Shown piece by piece: positions 44,061 through 53,462 of a stretch of DNA of 64,000 bases. This DNA comes from Arcanobacterium urinimassiliense. Its GTDB lineage: Bacteria > Actinomycetota > Actinomycetes > Actinomycetales > Actinomycetaceae. The notes below the pieces were generated by a model. It saw nothing but the letters and a program-made list of their open reading frames with translations, was not told the origin of the DNA and did no database searches. The stretch spans positions 1,061,055 through 1,125,054 of the forward strand of contig NZ_LT632435.1 in the NCBI RefSeq assembly GCF_900119495.1, in the 5' to 3' direction. A program made the translations under genes and the position numbers. The stretch's first letter is position 1. The number at the start of each line of letters is the position of its first letter.

Positions 44061-44411
44061 TCAGTGAAAAGATTCTCCGCATGCGCAGGTGCCTACCGCA
44101 TTTGGATTGTCAATAGTGAATCCTTGCCGCTCAATCGTATCAGCGAAATCTACCGTAGCACCATCCAAATAAGGCGCCGACATCTCATCTACCACAACTT
44201 CTACACCCGAAAATTCGCGAAGCAAATCTCCTTCTAAAAGGCGCTCGTCAAAATACAGCTGATAAATAAGCCCTGAGCATCCCCCGGGTTGCACAGATAC
44301 GCGCAAACGCAAATCATCCCGACCTTCCTGCTCTAATAAAGATTTTACTTTCGCAGCCGCCGCGTCGGTAAGTACTACTCCATGCGTAGCCGGTTCTTGC
44401 TTATCACTCAT
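44061..44411 (-). CDS. A-type iron-sulfur cluster carrier (ErpA/IscA family)
   Basis: 116 residues. The three Cys ligands are QPGGCSGLIYQ and GTCACGESFH at the C-terminus (CxC), and VVVDEMSAPYLDGATVDF lies between them. The protein holds or passes on Fe-S clusters. Its closest orthologue by context is Rv2204c, next to the glycerate kinase-like Rv2205c, matching the order here. The ATG is at 44411. No Isc/Suf operon is near, so it acts as a single carrier. Confidence 0.93.
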   Translation of the reverse strand: MSDKQEPATHGVVLTDAAAAKVKSLLEQEGRDDLRLRVSVQPGGCSGLIYQLYFDERLLEGDLLREFSGVEVVVDEMSAPYLDGATVDFADTIERQGFTIDNPNAVGTCACGESFH

Positions 44412-44496
44412 TTAATTTCCTCTCCCTTATATTTTCAGCAGGCAGTCCTAAGAAGTTACTCTAGTCTTTTCCTAAAGAGCGCGCCAACCCTAAGTA

Positions 44497-45660
44497 TTAC
44501 CAGCCCCAAGTGTGCGCTAAACGTTGCACGGCCTGCCCTAATTGGACAGGAGTAACCTGCACAGTTGGAAACTGCATATACTGCGATAGCGGTAAAAAAG
44601 CGGATTCTGGATGCAGCTCATAGCACCCGGCCAGCCCATATTGCGGAATATCTCCCCGGCGCAGAGTAGAAAAATCCGTGAGTACGAGGCAAGCAATAGC
44701 GCGCTGGGCTGCTACCTGCGCAACCTGGCGTAAACCGGCCGGAAAATCGGCTGCTATATTTCCCCCGATATAGGCCACTAAATCAGCAGTGGCCATAGCT
44801 TCCCGTAATTTCACTCCGATATGAGCTGTATACAGATATTCACCTAGTGGCCAACAAGGAATATCGCAGAGAGCGCCTAGGAATCCGATTCCACCACCTA
44901 CGCCTGAATTAGCAGAACGGGGAGAGCGAGCAGAAAGCGGAGAGCTTTCAAAGTGGATAGAAAAATTGGATTCGCTGCTTTCCGCGCTTTGAGCGCTGAG
45001 CAAATCTGGATAGTAGTGATCTGCTATTTTCCCTATTTTATGCACCCACTCCCCGACTTGCCGCGAAAAATCTTGTGCTTCTTCTCCAGAAATACCGTAG
45101 TGCATCCAGCTGCGGGCCATACCAGAAATACCGTCCAGCACTTGCGGAGTATCGAAGGTAATTACCGTCTGTAACTCTTGTAAAGTGCGGCGCAGCGCCA
45201 GATAGCTGCCGGCTAAATTATTTTCTTTCGCCGTGCCAAAACTGCCTAAAAATCCTTTCCCTAAATCCGTAGGCGCCATGAAGCGCGGCAAGTGCAGATG
45301 TAGATTCTCCACTCCAATTTCCGGCAAAGCTTGTACAGTTTTTCCTAAATCAGCAGTGGAGCCAGTCAAAGATTTTTGGCCATACCAGCTGTGGGTGGTG
45401 GCACAATCTATTACTGCATGCCGGCCCTGCGCCATCGAAAAAGCGGGATATGGAAGTGGAAGCGGAGTAATTTCTCCAACTGCCGCTTCATATACCTCCG
45501 CTAATCCGCTCCCTACGCCCGGAAGTGGACTTCCTTCCGTGAAAGGAAAAATTTGCAGAGTATCCTCTGGGCGCACTTCTTTCCAAGCTGTCTGCGCAAT
45601 ATCGGCTACCTGCTGCCCAGTCAAACCGGGCAGCGGTAGGCTCAGCAATAAGATATTCAT
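44497..45660 (-). CDS. Glycerate kinase-like protein (Rv2205c-type)
   Basis: 387 residues with the glycerate kinase GlxK order: an N-terminal domain (QVADIAQTAWKEVRPEDTLQ), a GGGIGFLGALCDIP segment where GxxG is expected, and DLVAYIGGNIAADFPAGLRQ near the phosphate site. It phosphorylates glycerate if active. Several conserved residues of canonical GlxK (for example the GGSATND type loop) are replaced here, so activity is uncertain. The central linker is Ser/Glu-rich (about residues 215-250). It is upstream of the IscA-like gene, 86 bp, and downstream of the M20 dipeptidase by 29 bp; likely one leftward operon. Confidence 0.7.
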   Translation of the reverse strand: MNILLLSLPLPGLTGQQVADIAQTAWKEVRPEDTLQIFPFTEGSPLPGVGSGLAEVYEAAVGEITPLPLPYPAFSMAQGRHAVIDCATTHSWYGQKSLTGSTADLGKTVQALPEIGVENLHLHLPRFMAPTDLGKGFLGSFGTAKENNLAGSYLALRRTLQELQTVITFDTPQVLDGISGMARSWMHYGISGEEAQDFSRQVGEWVHKIGKIADHYYPDLLSAQSAESSESNFSIHFESSPLSARSPRSANSGVGGGIGFLGALCDIPCWPLGEYLYTAHIGVKLREAMATADLVAYIGGNIAADFPAGLRQVAQVAAQRAIACLVLTDFSTLRRGDIPQYGLAGCYELHPESAFLPLSQYMQFPTVQVTPVQLGQAVQRLAHTWGW

Positions 45661-45688
45661 CGACTATTTCCGCAGCCGAGCCGGGATT

Positions 45689-47032
45689 TTACTCCCCGAG
45701 CTTAGAAAGCAATAGTGCTTCGGCCGTAATAGCTTTCTGCCAGTCCCCTAGATGCAAAGATTCATTGGCAGAGTGCGCGCGTGAATCTGGATCTTCTACA
45801 CCCGTCACCAAAATTTCCGCATTCGGGAATAGCTCAGCTAGATCCGAGATAAAAGGTATCGAACCACCAATACCCATATTAATCGGTTCCACTCCCCAGG
45901 CCTCATGTAACGCCCAATGAGCCATTTCATTCGCCGGAGAATCCGTATCCGCAATAAAAGAGGGACCGCATTCATTTACCCGCACATCAATATGCGCTCC
46001 AAAAGGCACATGTTTGCGCATATGTTCCTCTAAAGCCGCCGCCGCTGCGCGCGGATCTTGCCCCGGAGCTACTCGCAGGGAAAGAGTGAATTCTACCTGC
46101 GGAATCAGAGTGTTCGAAGCTACTTCATTTGGAGTTACGTCCATGCCGATTACCGAAATAGTCGGTTTAGTCCAAAGCCGCGAAGTGAAAGAACCACTGC
46201 CGGCAAACTCTACACCATCCAAAATACCGGTATCTTTGCGAAGCACTTCTTCTTCATAATCGACGGTGGCAGTATCAGATTGAGCTAAGCCCTCTACAAC
46301 AATATTCCCAGCTTCGTCATGAAAAGTAGCAATAAGCCGAGCAGCCACGGTGACCGCATCAATTACCGGCCCAGAATACATTCCCGAATGCACGGGATGA
46401 TCCAACACAGCTACCCGCGCACTCATCTGCACTACTCCGCGGAGCGAGGTAGTGAGAGAAGGAGTACCTACCTGCCAATTATTAGAATCAGCTACGACTA
46501 TTACATCGGCTTGTAGCTCTTTTTTATAAGTATGCAGGAAATCGACGAAAGTTGGCGAGCCTACTTCTTCTTCTCCCTCTACAAAAAGTGTAATTCCCAC
46601 TCCGGGATTGGCCGCTTCAATTGCCGCTAGATGCAGGACTACTCCCGCTTTATCGTCAGCTGCGCCTCGCCCAAATAGCCGGCCATCTTTTTCTACCGCT
46701 TGAAAAGGCTGCGTATCCCAGAGCTCTAAATCGCCAGTGGGCTGCACATCGTGATGAGCATAGAGCAGTACCGTCGGTTTCCCAGGTGCAGCCGGGCGCT
46801 GCGCCAAAATAGCTGGCCGCCCTTTTTTACCAGAATCGGTCTCTAAGTTTATTATCTGCGCCGAAAGCCCCAGTTTTTCCGCCTCTTCCGCGATCCATTT
46901 CGCCGAGCGCTTCAAGGTAGATTGATCAAAAGAATCTACCGAAATAGAGGGAATCGCCACCAAATCTACTAATTTACTTTGCCATTTAGAAAAATTATTT
47001 TTCACTTGCGAAGTCACTTCATCTATATTCAT
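45689..47032 (-). CDS. M20-family dipeptidase/aminoacylase
   Basis: 447 residues. Zinc ligands of the M20 family: LLYAHHDVQPTGD (His, then Asp), GRGAADDKAG (Asp), VEGEEEVGSP (catalytic Glu), and VVADSNNWQVG. The dimerisation domain (about 190-330) contains HSGMYSGPVIDAV. Length is in the range of bacterial PepV-like and mycobacterial dipeptidases such as Rv2141c. It cleaves dipeptides or N-acyl amino acids in the cytoplasm. It is leftward, first of an operon with the glycerate kinase-like gene, and diverges from the DUF3043 gene by 118 bp. Confidence 0.9.
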   Translation of the reverse strand: MNIDEVTSQVKNNFSKWQSKLVDLVAIPSISVDSFDQSTLKRSAKWIAEEAEKLGLSAQIINLETDSGKKGRPAILAQRPAAPGKPTVLLYAHHDVQPTGDLELWDTQPFQAVEKDGRLFGRGAADDKAGVVLHLAAIEAANPGVGITLFVEGEEEVGSPTFVDFLHTYKKELQADVIVVADSNNWQVGTPSLTTSLRGVVQMSARVAVLDHPVHSGMYSGPVIDAVTVAARLIATFHDEAGNIVVEGLAQSDTATVDYEEEVLRKDTGILDGVEFAGSGSFTSRLWTKPTISVIGMDVTPNEVASNTLIPQVEFTLSLRVAPGQDPRAAAAALEEHMRKHVPFGAHIDVRVNECGPSFIADTDSPANEMAHWALHEAWGVEPINMGIGGSIPFISDLAELFPNAEILVTGVEDPDSRAHSANESLHLGDWQKAITAEALLLSKLGE

Positions 47033-47150
47033 ATTTCTATTCTAAGGCAGAATTTCTCCTGACGCCCAGGCTAATAATCCCGGTTACGTATTTTATTCCG
47101 GAATTAGCTAGAATAAGGGAGCTGCTGTTTAGCGAGTAAAGGATGTTTTC

Positions 47151-47837
47151 TTGGTATTCAAAAAGAAGGAATCTGCCCCAGAAAAAGAAGCAGAAAAGAC
47201 CCCGCAGAAGCTCGCGGGAGGCTATACACCGCCCAAAGGTGCGCCTACTCCCAAGCGAAAAGACGTAGAAGCTCGGAATCGCCGCCCAATCGTAGCAGAT
47301 CGGCGCAAGATGAGCCGCAGCGAAAAGAAAGCTTGGAAGCAGGAAAATCGCCGGAAAAATGACGAACTTTACCAGCGCCAGCAGCAAGCTATGCGCAGCG
47401 GCGATGAGACACATATGCCACCGCAGCATAAAGGAAAAATTCGCCGGTGGGGTCGAGATTTTGTAGACGCCTCCGCTCCTATTTCGGCTATGTTTATGCC
47501 GATTGCGATTCTGCTCATGTTGCCCTTAATGTTTTTGCAAGTGCGTTTACCGCAAATTTCGCGCTACAGCGTGCCCCTGCTCTACGCACTTTTCATCCTG
47601 ATGGGCGTGCACTCTTTCGTGGTGGCAAAACTGGCGAAATTATTAGCTGGCTATCATTTCGGATTTGCCAATGTGCCGCGCGGTTATCTGATGCAAATGT
47701 TTGGCCGGGGCTTTTATTTCCGCCGCTGGCGTCTTCCCTCTCCGCAAGTAAAGCGTGGGGAATTTCCAGAAGGAGTGAGCTGGAATGAAATAAAGGCTGC
47801 CTATCGCGCGCAGCGTGCGTATAAGAAGAAGAAATAG
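47151..47837 (+). CDS. DUF3043 membrane protein
   Basis: 228 residues. A Lys/Glu-rich N-terminus with the family block GGYTPPKGAPTPKRKDVEAR and RPIVADRRK, then two membrane segments (about 108-130 and 140-162: ISAMFMPIAILLMLPLMFL, VPLLYALFILMGVHSFVVA). The C-terminus is basic. DUF3043 is restricted to actinomycetes and has no known role. The TTG start at 47151 has AAAGGA upstream. It is followed 60 bp later by pepA in the same direction. Composition matches the core. Confidence 0.88.
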   Translation: MVFKKKESAPEKEAEKTPQKLAGGYTPPKGAPTPKRKDVEARNRRPIVADRRKMSRSEKKAWKQENRRKNDELYQRQQQAMRSGDETHMPPQHKGKIRRWGRDFVDASAPISAMFMPIAILLMLPLMFLQVRLPQISRYSVPLLYALFILMGVHSFVVAKLAKLLAGYHFGFANVPRGYLMQMFGRGFYFRRWRLPSPQVKRGEFPEGVSWNEIKAAYRAQRAYKKKK

Positions 47838-47897
47838 GCCGGCAGCTTCGGAGATGATACGAGAGGCGAGAGGCGAGCAATTTTTGAGAGAGGGAAA

Positions 47898-49382
47898 ATG
47901 ATGGTCAGCATAGAAGTAGTGAAAAAATTAGATTCTCTAGCAGCTCCGCTCGCCGTCGGTATAAAAACGGAAAAAGATTCTCGCCAGGTTCAGGTGCTGA
48001 GCAATATCCCGGACTCCGCATTTTTAGCGCAGCTCTCTTCTTCCCTTACCGCAGTAGGCGCAGATTGCGCTCTCGGAGATAGCTATCTTATTCCTTCTCC
48101 GCTCGATTCACGCTATCCCTTAATCGCCTCTGGTTTAACTGAGACTGGCTCAGATGCGCTCCGCCAAGCTGCCGGCGCCGCTATCCGCGCTGGGCAAAAG
48201 GCACTCAGTAAATACCAAGAAAAAGACGCAGTTATTTCCCCGGTAGTTATTGCGCTTCCCCACAACCACGCGGATCAGCTACAAGCTATTTTAGAGGGTG
48301 CGCTGCTGGGAGCCTATCAATTTACTGCCTATCAGCAAGCAAAGAAGGCACAGCTACAAAAAATTATCGTACTTTCCGCGGTGGAAAATCCCGAAAAAAT
48401 TATTGCCAAAGCGCAGCTGATTGCGCAGGCAGTATATCAAGTACGCGATCTAGTAAATACGCCGGCGCGCGATTTAAATCCGCAAGATTTAGCCGATATC
48501 GCAGTAGCGGAAGCGGCGAAGTACGGTTGCCAAGCAAAGGTATTCGCGGGAGCAGATTTAGCTAAGGAGCAACTTGCTGGAATAGCGGCGGTAGGTGCGG
48601 GATCTGCTACTCCGCCGCGTCTGGTACGCGTGGAATGGGCACCGGCCCAGGCCAATTATTCTATCGCCTTGGTAGGGAAAGGAATTACTTTCGATAGCGG
48701 CGGTTATTCTCTGAAGCCACCTACTTCTATGGTGGATATGAAAACGGATATGACGGGTGCTGCCACCGTCTTAGCAGCTACGCTTAGTGCGGCGCGTTTG
48801 AATTTACCTATTCGCGTGACGGCGTGGTTGTGCTTAGCAGAAAATATGGTCTCTGCCTCTTCTATTCGCCCCGATGACGTAATCACCTACCGCAATGGAA
48901 AATCGGTAGAGATAAATAATACCGATGCGGAAGGGCGTTTGGTGCTGGCAGATGGTCTCCTCATGGCCTGCGCCGAAGAACCGGATGAAGTAATAGATAT
49001 CGCCACTCTCACCGGTGCAGCTGTGGTGGCACTGGGTGAACGCCTCAGTGGCATTATGGGCACTCCGGAGATCCGAAAAGCCGTACGCCAAGCCGCCGAT
49101 ACGGCAGGAGAAGCCGCTTGGGAGATGCCTTTACCCGCACATTTAGCTACCGGGCTGCGCAGCCGCATAGCTGATATGAAAAATTCGGGAAAACGCCCCG
49201 GCGGAATGCTCGTGGCTGGGCTCTTCTTGCAAAACTTTGTAGGAAATACACCGTGGGCACATATAGATATTGCTGGGCCAGCTTTCAATAATGAAAGCGC
49301 CTATGGATATACGCCAGCCGGAGCTACCGGCATAATGCTCCGCACGCTAGTGCAACATCTGGAAAATAAATGCCAAAATTAA
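47898..49382 (+). CDS. pepA: Leucyl aminopeptidase (M17, PepA/PepB)
   Basis: 494 residues. The metallopeptidase active site is complete: VGKGITFDSGGYSLKPP, MVDMKTDMTGAATVL, and NNTDAEGRLVLADGLL (NTDAEGR is the M17 signature). The N-terminal domain (about 1-165) is more variable. It removes N-terminal residues from peptides in the cytoplasm using two metal ions. It is Rv2213-like by position, downstream of DUF3043 and upstream of the Lpd/E2 block. The ATG at 47898 follows GAGGGAAA; a second ATG directly after could serve equally. Confidence 0.95.
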   Translation: MMVSIEVVKKLDSLAAPLAVGIKTEKDSRQVQVLSNIPDSAFLAQLSSSLTAVGADCALGDSYLIPSPLDSRYPLIASGLTETGSDALRQAAGAAIRAGQKALSKYQEKDAVISPVVIALPHNHADQLQAILEGALLGAYQFTAYQQAKKAQLQKIIVLSAVENPEKIIAKAQLIAQAVYQVRDLVNTPARDLNPQDLADIAVAEAAKYGCQAKVFAGADLAKEQLAGIAAVGAGSATPPRLVRVEWAPAQANYSIALVGKGITFDSGGYSLKPPTSMVDMKTDMTGAATVLAATLSAARLNLPIRVTAWLCLAENMVSASSIRPDDVITYRNGKSVEINNTDAEGRLVLADGLLMACAEEPDEVIDIATLTGAAVVALGERLSGIMGTPEIRKAVRQAADTAGEAAWEMPLPAHLATGLRSRIADMKNSGKRPGGMLVAGLFLQNFVGNTPWAHIDIAGPAFNNESAYGYTPAGATGIMLRTLVQHLENKCQN

Positions 49383-49400
49383 AGTGGGATTGCAATAACC

Positions 49401-49694
49401 TTAATTTCCCAAATGGCTTTGATTCCATTGCCGCATAGCAGGCGGATATCCATCTCTAGCTACGTCATAGAGAGAAATCCCGAGCGAGGCAGCCACTTTC
49501 GCTGCTTCAGCTAAATCTGTTACGGCCCGGCGCGTCCACTCCCCATCCATAGCCACCAGTAGCAAAGCGGCAGGACTGCGGGGGGTAGCTGCTTCAAAAT
49601 AGCCCTCTACCTCGGCACGGGTATCTACGAATTCCTGTAGATAGCGCTGGCGCTCTTGCTGAGCTTTTTTCTTTTTACCCCAGGGAATCTGCAT
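49401..49694 (-). CDS. Small conserved hypothetical protein
   Basis: 97 residues (ATG at 49692-49694, with AGAGGAAG immediately upstream; the longer frame to 49712 would overlap that site). N-terminus IPWGKKKKAQQERQRYLQEF is basic, then FEAATPRSPAALLLVAMDGE and WTRRAVTDLAEAAKVAASLG follow. No recognised domain. It is the only leftward gene between pepA and lpd, convergent with pepA and divergent from lpd. Confidence 0.7.
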   Translation of the reverse strand: MQIPWGKKKKAQQERQRYLQEFVDTRAEVEGYFEAATPRSPAALLLVAMDGEWTRRAVTDLAEAAKVAASLGISLYDVARDGYPPAMRQWNQSHLGN

Positions 49695-49864
49695 TTTTCT
49701 TCCTCTTTGCACTTTAAGTAAACCGTATGTAAGAGCCCTATCGCTTTTATGCTGTGGCAGAAATTCTAGTATAGAAAATTTCTCAGTGCCGCAGTGGGAA
49801 AAATATAGGCAGTGTGGTTCAATAATATTGGTAATCTCGCGGTGAATATAGGAGAAAATAGGCA

Positions 49865-51235
49865 GTGACAGCGGAAAAAATATATGACCTCGCTATTCTC
49901 GGAGCTGGCAGCGGTGGATACGCGGCGGCGCTACGCGCTGGGCAGTTGGGATTAGAGACTGCACTTATCGAAGCAGACAAAGTGGGTGGCACTTGCCTAC
50001 ACCGCGGTTGTATACCCGCAAAAGCGCTGCTCCACACTGGCGAAGTAGCAGACGAAGTGCGTCAGAGTGCTGCGGTAGGTGTGCAGAGCCAGTTTTTAGG
50101 AATAGATATGGCGGAAGTAAATGCCTATAAAGATTCCGTCATCTCCCAGATGTATAAAGGGCTACAAGGTCTTCTGCGCAGTCGGAAAGTAGAGGTCATC
50201 TCAGGAAGAGGCAAATTAGCCGATACTCACACTATTTCTCTCGCAAATAGAAATATTACAGCGCGGAATATCGTGGTGGCCACCGGATCTTATCCGCGCA
50301 CTTTAGGGCAAAAAATAACTAAACGCGTACTCACTTCTACAGAAGCCCTCGAGCTAAAGGAAGTACCAGAAAGCGTCATCGTCCTAGGCGGCGGCGTAAT
50401 CGGAGTGGAATTTGCTTCTCTCTGGGCTTCGTACGGAGCAAAAGTCAGCATTATTGAAGGGCTAGAACATCTAGTGCCGAATGAAGATGTGGAAATTTCT
50501 CGCGCCTTGGAGCGTGCCTTCCGCAAGCGCGGTATCGATTTTTATCTCAATACCCTTTTTGCCGAAGTCCTAGAAGATGAAGACGGCGTACGGGTGCGCA
50601 CCAAAGACGGCCAGGAATTTTCCGCTGCTTATTTGCTTATCGCGATTGGGCGCGCCCCTGCTACCGACGATATCGGCTGCAAAGAACTCGGATTAAAGCG
50701 GGAAAAAGACTTTTTGTGTACCAATGAACGCTTAGCCACCAATATTGAAAATATATATGCGGTGGGCGATGTAGTACCGGGGCTACAACTGGCGCACCGC
50801 GGATTTTTACATGGGGTATTTGTAGCAGAAGAAGTTGCCGGTCTTAATCCTCGCCCACTCCGTGAACAGAATATCCCCCGCGTCACTTTCTCTAATCCGG
50901 AGATTGCTTCAGTAGGAATGAGTGAAAAAGAAGCAAAAACTAAGTATGGTGCGGAAAATATCGAAATTGCTCGCTTCAATTTGGCGGGAAATGGCAAGTC
51001 CCGTATTCTCGGAAGCGAAGGCTTTATCAAGCTAGTGCGCGAGAAATCTGGCCCTATTCTCGGATTTCATGCATTAGGTAAACGAATAGGAGAGCAAATA
51101 GGAGAGGGAGAACTACTGGTAGGCTGGGAGGCTTATCCAGAAGATTTTGCTGATCTCATTCATGCCCATCCCACCCAGAATGAAGCTATCGGAGAAGCTA
51201 TCGCGGCTTTAGCTGGAAAACCACTGCACGGGTAA
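49865..51235 (+). CDS. lpdA: Dihydrolipoyl dehydrogenase (E3)
   Basis: 456 residues. FAD-binding LAILGAGSGGYAAALRAGQL, the redox disulfide VGGTCLHRGCIPAKALLH (GGTCxxxGC, as in E3), the NAD site VIVLGGGVIGVEFASLWASY, and the C-terminal interface HAHPTQNEAIGEA with the catalytic His. It reoxidises lipoyl groups of 2-oxo acid dehydrogenase complexes. The GTG start at 49865 precedes TAEKIYDL. The E2 gene follows 22 bp downstream, so the two are co-transcribed. No E1 gene is in the window. Confidence 0.95.
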   Translation: MTAEKIYDLAILGAGSGGYAAALRAGQLGLETALIEADKVGGTCLHRGCIPAKALLHTGEVADEVRQSAAVGVQSQFLGIDMAEVNAYKDSVISQMYKGLQGLLRSRKVEVISGRGKLADTHTISLANRNITARNIVVATGSYPRTLGQKITKRVLTSTEALELKEVPESVIVLGGGVIGVEFASLWASYGAKVSIIEGLEHLVPNEDVEISRALERAFRKRGIDFYLNTLFAEVLEDEDGVRVRTKDGQEFSAAYLLIAIGRAPATDDIGCKELGLKREKDFLCTNERLATNIENIYAVGDVVPGLQLAHRGFLHGVFVAEEVAGLNPRPLREQNIPRVTFSNPEIASVGMSEKEAKTKYGAENIEIARFNLAGNGKSRILGSEGFIKLVREKSGPILGFHALGKRIGEQIGEGELLVGWEAYPEDFADLIHAHPTQNEAIGEAIAALAGKPLHG

Positions 51236-51257
51236 AGAGGAAGAAACGGAAAATAAA

Positions 51258-52679
51258 ATGGCAGAAATTATTAAGATGCCGGCACTTGGCGAATCGGTCA
51301 CGGAAGGTACCGTAACTGGTTGGCTAAAGAAAGTAGGCGAAGCTATTGCACTCGATGAAGCAGTGCTAGAGGTTTCCACCGATAAAGTAGATACCGAAGT
51401 ACCTTCTCCGGCGGCAGGTGTGCTGGCGGAAATCTACGTAGAAGCCGGAGAAACGGTAGCGGTAGGCACGGAACTAGCGCGTATTGAAAACGATGCGGCT
51501 TCCCCTGCTGATTCTCTAAATGCGGATACAGATGCAAAGCCGGAAGAAAATGCCACCGCTGATACCGCCACACCCTCCCCTGCCGATTCCATTGCAGAAT
51601 CGCTCTCTTCTTCTCCTTCCGCTTCAACCACTCCAACTACTCCTCCGGCGCCAGCAGCTAGCGAAGCACCTGCAGGAAATACCCAAGTTGCGCCAACAGC
51701 TGCGCCAATTTCCGCTGCAACGAATAATTCAGCCCGCGCCTATGTGACGCCAATCGTGCGCCAATTAGCAAAAGAAAAACAGGTGGATTTAAGCAAAATA
51801 GAAGGTAGCGGTGTCGGCGGCCGGATTCGTCGGCAAGATGTGCTGGCTGCAGCAGCCAGGCCGCCCGCCACTCCCGCCGTTTCTGGTATCTCCCCTCAGG
51901 TAGGGGGCGAATCAGCTTCGGTGAAAGCACAGATACTAGAGAAAGCAGCGGCGGCCGCCGCTCTGCGCGGCACGAAGCAAAAAATGACTGGCGTGCGGAA
52001 AGCTATTGCCCGCCATATGATTTCCTCGTTGGAGACCTCTGCCCAGCTCACCACCGTCATGGAAGTAGATGTGACACGGCTGGTACAGCTACGCGCCAAA
52101 GCAAAAGATGCTTTTTATACCCGGGAAAACACTAAGCTCACCTATCTGCCGTTCTTTATTAAAGCGGCCACGGAAGCCTTGAAAGCCCATCCGATTATTA
52201 ATGCTTCACTTGTAGATGAGGAAATTATTTATCACGACCGTGAACATATCGGGGTGGCGGTAGATACCGAAAAAGGGCTGTATGTGCCGGTGATTAAGAA
52301 TGCAGGTGACCTCAACATCGCCGGTCTTTCCAAGGCAGTGGCTGATTTAGCTGCCCGTACTCGCAGCGGAAAAATAGATCCAGCAGAATTACACGGCTCT
52401 ACTTTCACTATCACTAACACCGGGTCAATTGGTGCACTCATGGATACGCCAATTATCAATCAACCTAATGTAGCTATTTTAGGCACGGGCGTGATTCACC
52501 GCGCCCCCGGGGTAGTAAAGGATCAGGATGGCAACGAAACTATTTCTATCCGTTCTAAGTGCTATCTTTGCCTTTCCTACGACCACCGCATCATCGACGG
52601 AGCAGATGCCTCTCGCTATTTACGTGATGTAAAACTCCGTTTAGAAGAAGCAGATTTTTCTGCTGAGCTTGGCGTATAA
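51258..52679 (+). CDS. sucB: 2-oxo acid dehydrogenase E2 (dihydrolipoyl acyltransferase)
   Basis: 473 residues. One lipoyl domain (about 1-76) with the lipoylated Lys in LEVSTDKVDTEVPSP; an Ala/Pro-rich linker; a peripheral subunit-binding domain (YVTPIVRQLAKEKQVDL, about 155-190); and the acyltransferase core with the active site SYDHRIIDGADASRYL. It is the acyl-transferring core of a pyruvate, oxoglutarate or branched-chain complex. Actinomycetes annotate this gene as sucB or DlaT; the true substrate cannot be read from sequence. Coupled with lpdA. One lipoyl domain, where Mtb DlaT has two. Confidence 0.9.
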   Translation: MAEIIKMPALGESVTEGTVTGWLKKVGEAIALDEAVLEVSTDKVDTEVPSPAAGVLAEIYVEAGETVAVGTELARIENDAASPADSLNADTDAKPEENATADTATPSPADSIAESLSSSPSASTTPTTPPAPAASEAPAGNTQVAPTAAPISAATNNSARAYVTPIVRQLAKEKQVDLSKIEGSGVGGRIRRQDVLAAAARPPATPAVSGISPQVGGESASVKAQILEKAAAAAALRGTKQKMTGVRKAIARHMISSLETSAQLTTVMEVDVTRLVQLRAKAKDAFYTRENTKLTYLPFFIKAATEALKAHPIINASLVDEEIIYHDREHIGVAVDTEKGLYVPVIKNAGDLNIAGLSKAVADLAARTRSGKIDPAELHGSTFTITNTGSIGALMDTPIINQPNVAILGTGVIHRAPGVVKDQDGNETISIRSKCYLCLSYDHRIIDGADASRYLRDVKLRLEEADFSAELGV

Positions 52680-52730
52680 ATTAGAATAGAGTAAGCAGAT
52701 AAAGGAACACTGCCACAAGTGAGGGGAATA

Positions 52731-53438
52731 ATGGCTAAAAACGATAAAGAAGCAAAAGCAAAAAAGCCGAAGAAAAAGCGCTGGTATTCTTATTTAGCTG
52801 ACGCTTATAAAGTAGCAAAAACCAGCTATTCTTGGCTTCCTTTTGCACTGGCTGGCACCTTTTGCGGTGTCCTCCTCGTCAATTTGATCGTCGCAGCCGT
52901 CACGAAGAGCTGGATATTTTTCTCCGTAAGCGGTCTCCTCTTGGCACTGTTGCTCACGCTCGTAGTGCTGACGCAGGCAGTAAAGTATGCCTCCTACAAA
53001 CAGCTAGAAAATATGCCGGGAGCAGTCAGCGCAGTACTCGGCCAATTGAAGCGAGGCTGGGCAATCACCGAAGAACCGGTACGTTTCAATGTAAAGACGC
53101 AGGATATGGTGTTCCGCGCGATTGGACGCCCCGGGGTGGTTCTAATATCGGAGGGCCCCGCTAATCGCGTAAATAAATTATTGAACGAAGAACGGCGCGC
53201 TATTAAGCGCATCGCCCCTTCTGCTCCGGTACATACTCTAAAGGTCGGGAAAGAAAAAGGGCAGATACCTATCCGGAATTTACAAAAAGCTTTGCGCAAA
53301 TTACCAAAGAATATTTCGAATCAAGAAGTAGCCGCCTTAGTAACCCGCTTCGATGCAGTGGGCACTAATCCGTTGCCAATTCCTAAAGGGATAGATCCCA
53401 CCAAGATGAAAGTAAGCCGGCGCGCTATGCGCGGCTAA
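52731..53438 (+). CDS. DUF4191 membrane protein (Rv2219-like)
   Basis: 235 residues from the ATG at 52731, supported by GAGGGG upstream; the GTG four codons earlier overlaps it. A Lys-rich N-terminus (KNDKEAKAKKPKKKRWYSYL) precedes two membrane segments (about 38-58 and 63-83: LPFALAGTFCGVLLVNLIVA, WIFFSVSGLLLALLLTLVVL). The cytoplasmic C-terminus has RPGVVLISEGPANRVNKLLN. DUF4191 always sits beside glnA in actinomycetes, without known function. It ends 24 bp before glnA. Confidence 0.88.
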   Translation: MAKNDKEAKAKKPKKKRWYSYLADAYKVAKTSYSWLPFALAGTFCGVLLVNLIVAAVTKSWIFFSVSGLLLALLLTLVVLTQAVKYASYKQLENMPGAVSAVLGQLKRGWAITEEPVRFNVKTQDMVFRAIGRPGVVLISEGPANRVNKLLNEERRAIKRIAPSAPVHTLKVGKEKGQIPIRNLQKALRKLPKNISNQEVAALVTRFDAVGTNPLPIPKGIDPTKMKVSRRAMRG

Positions 53439-53462
53439 GAAGCGATATTGAGGAGTAGTTTT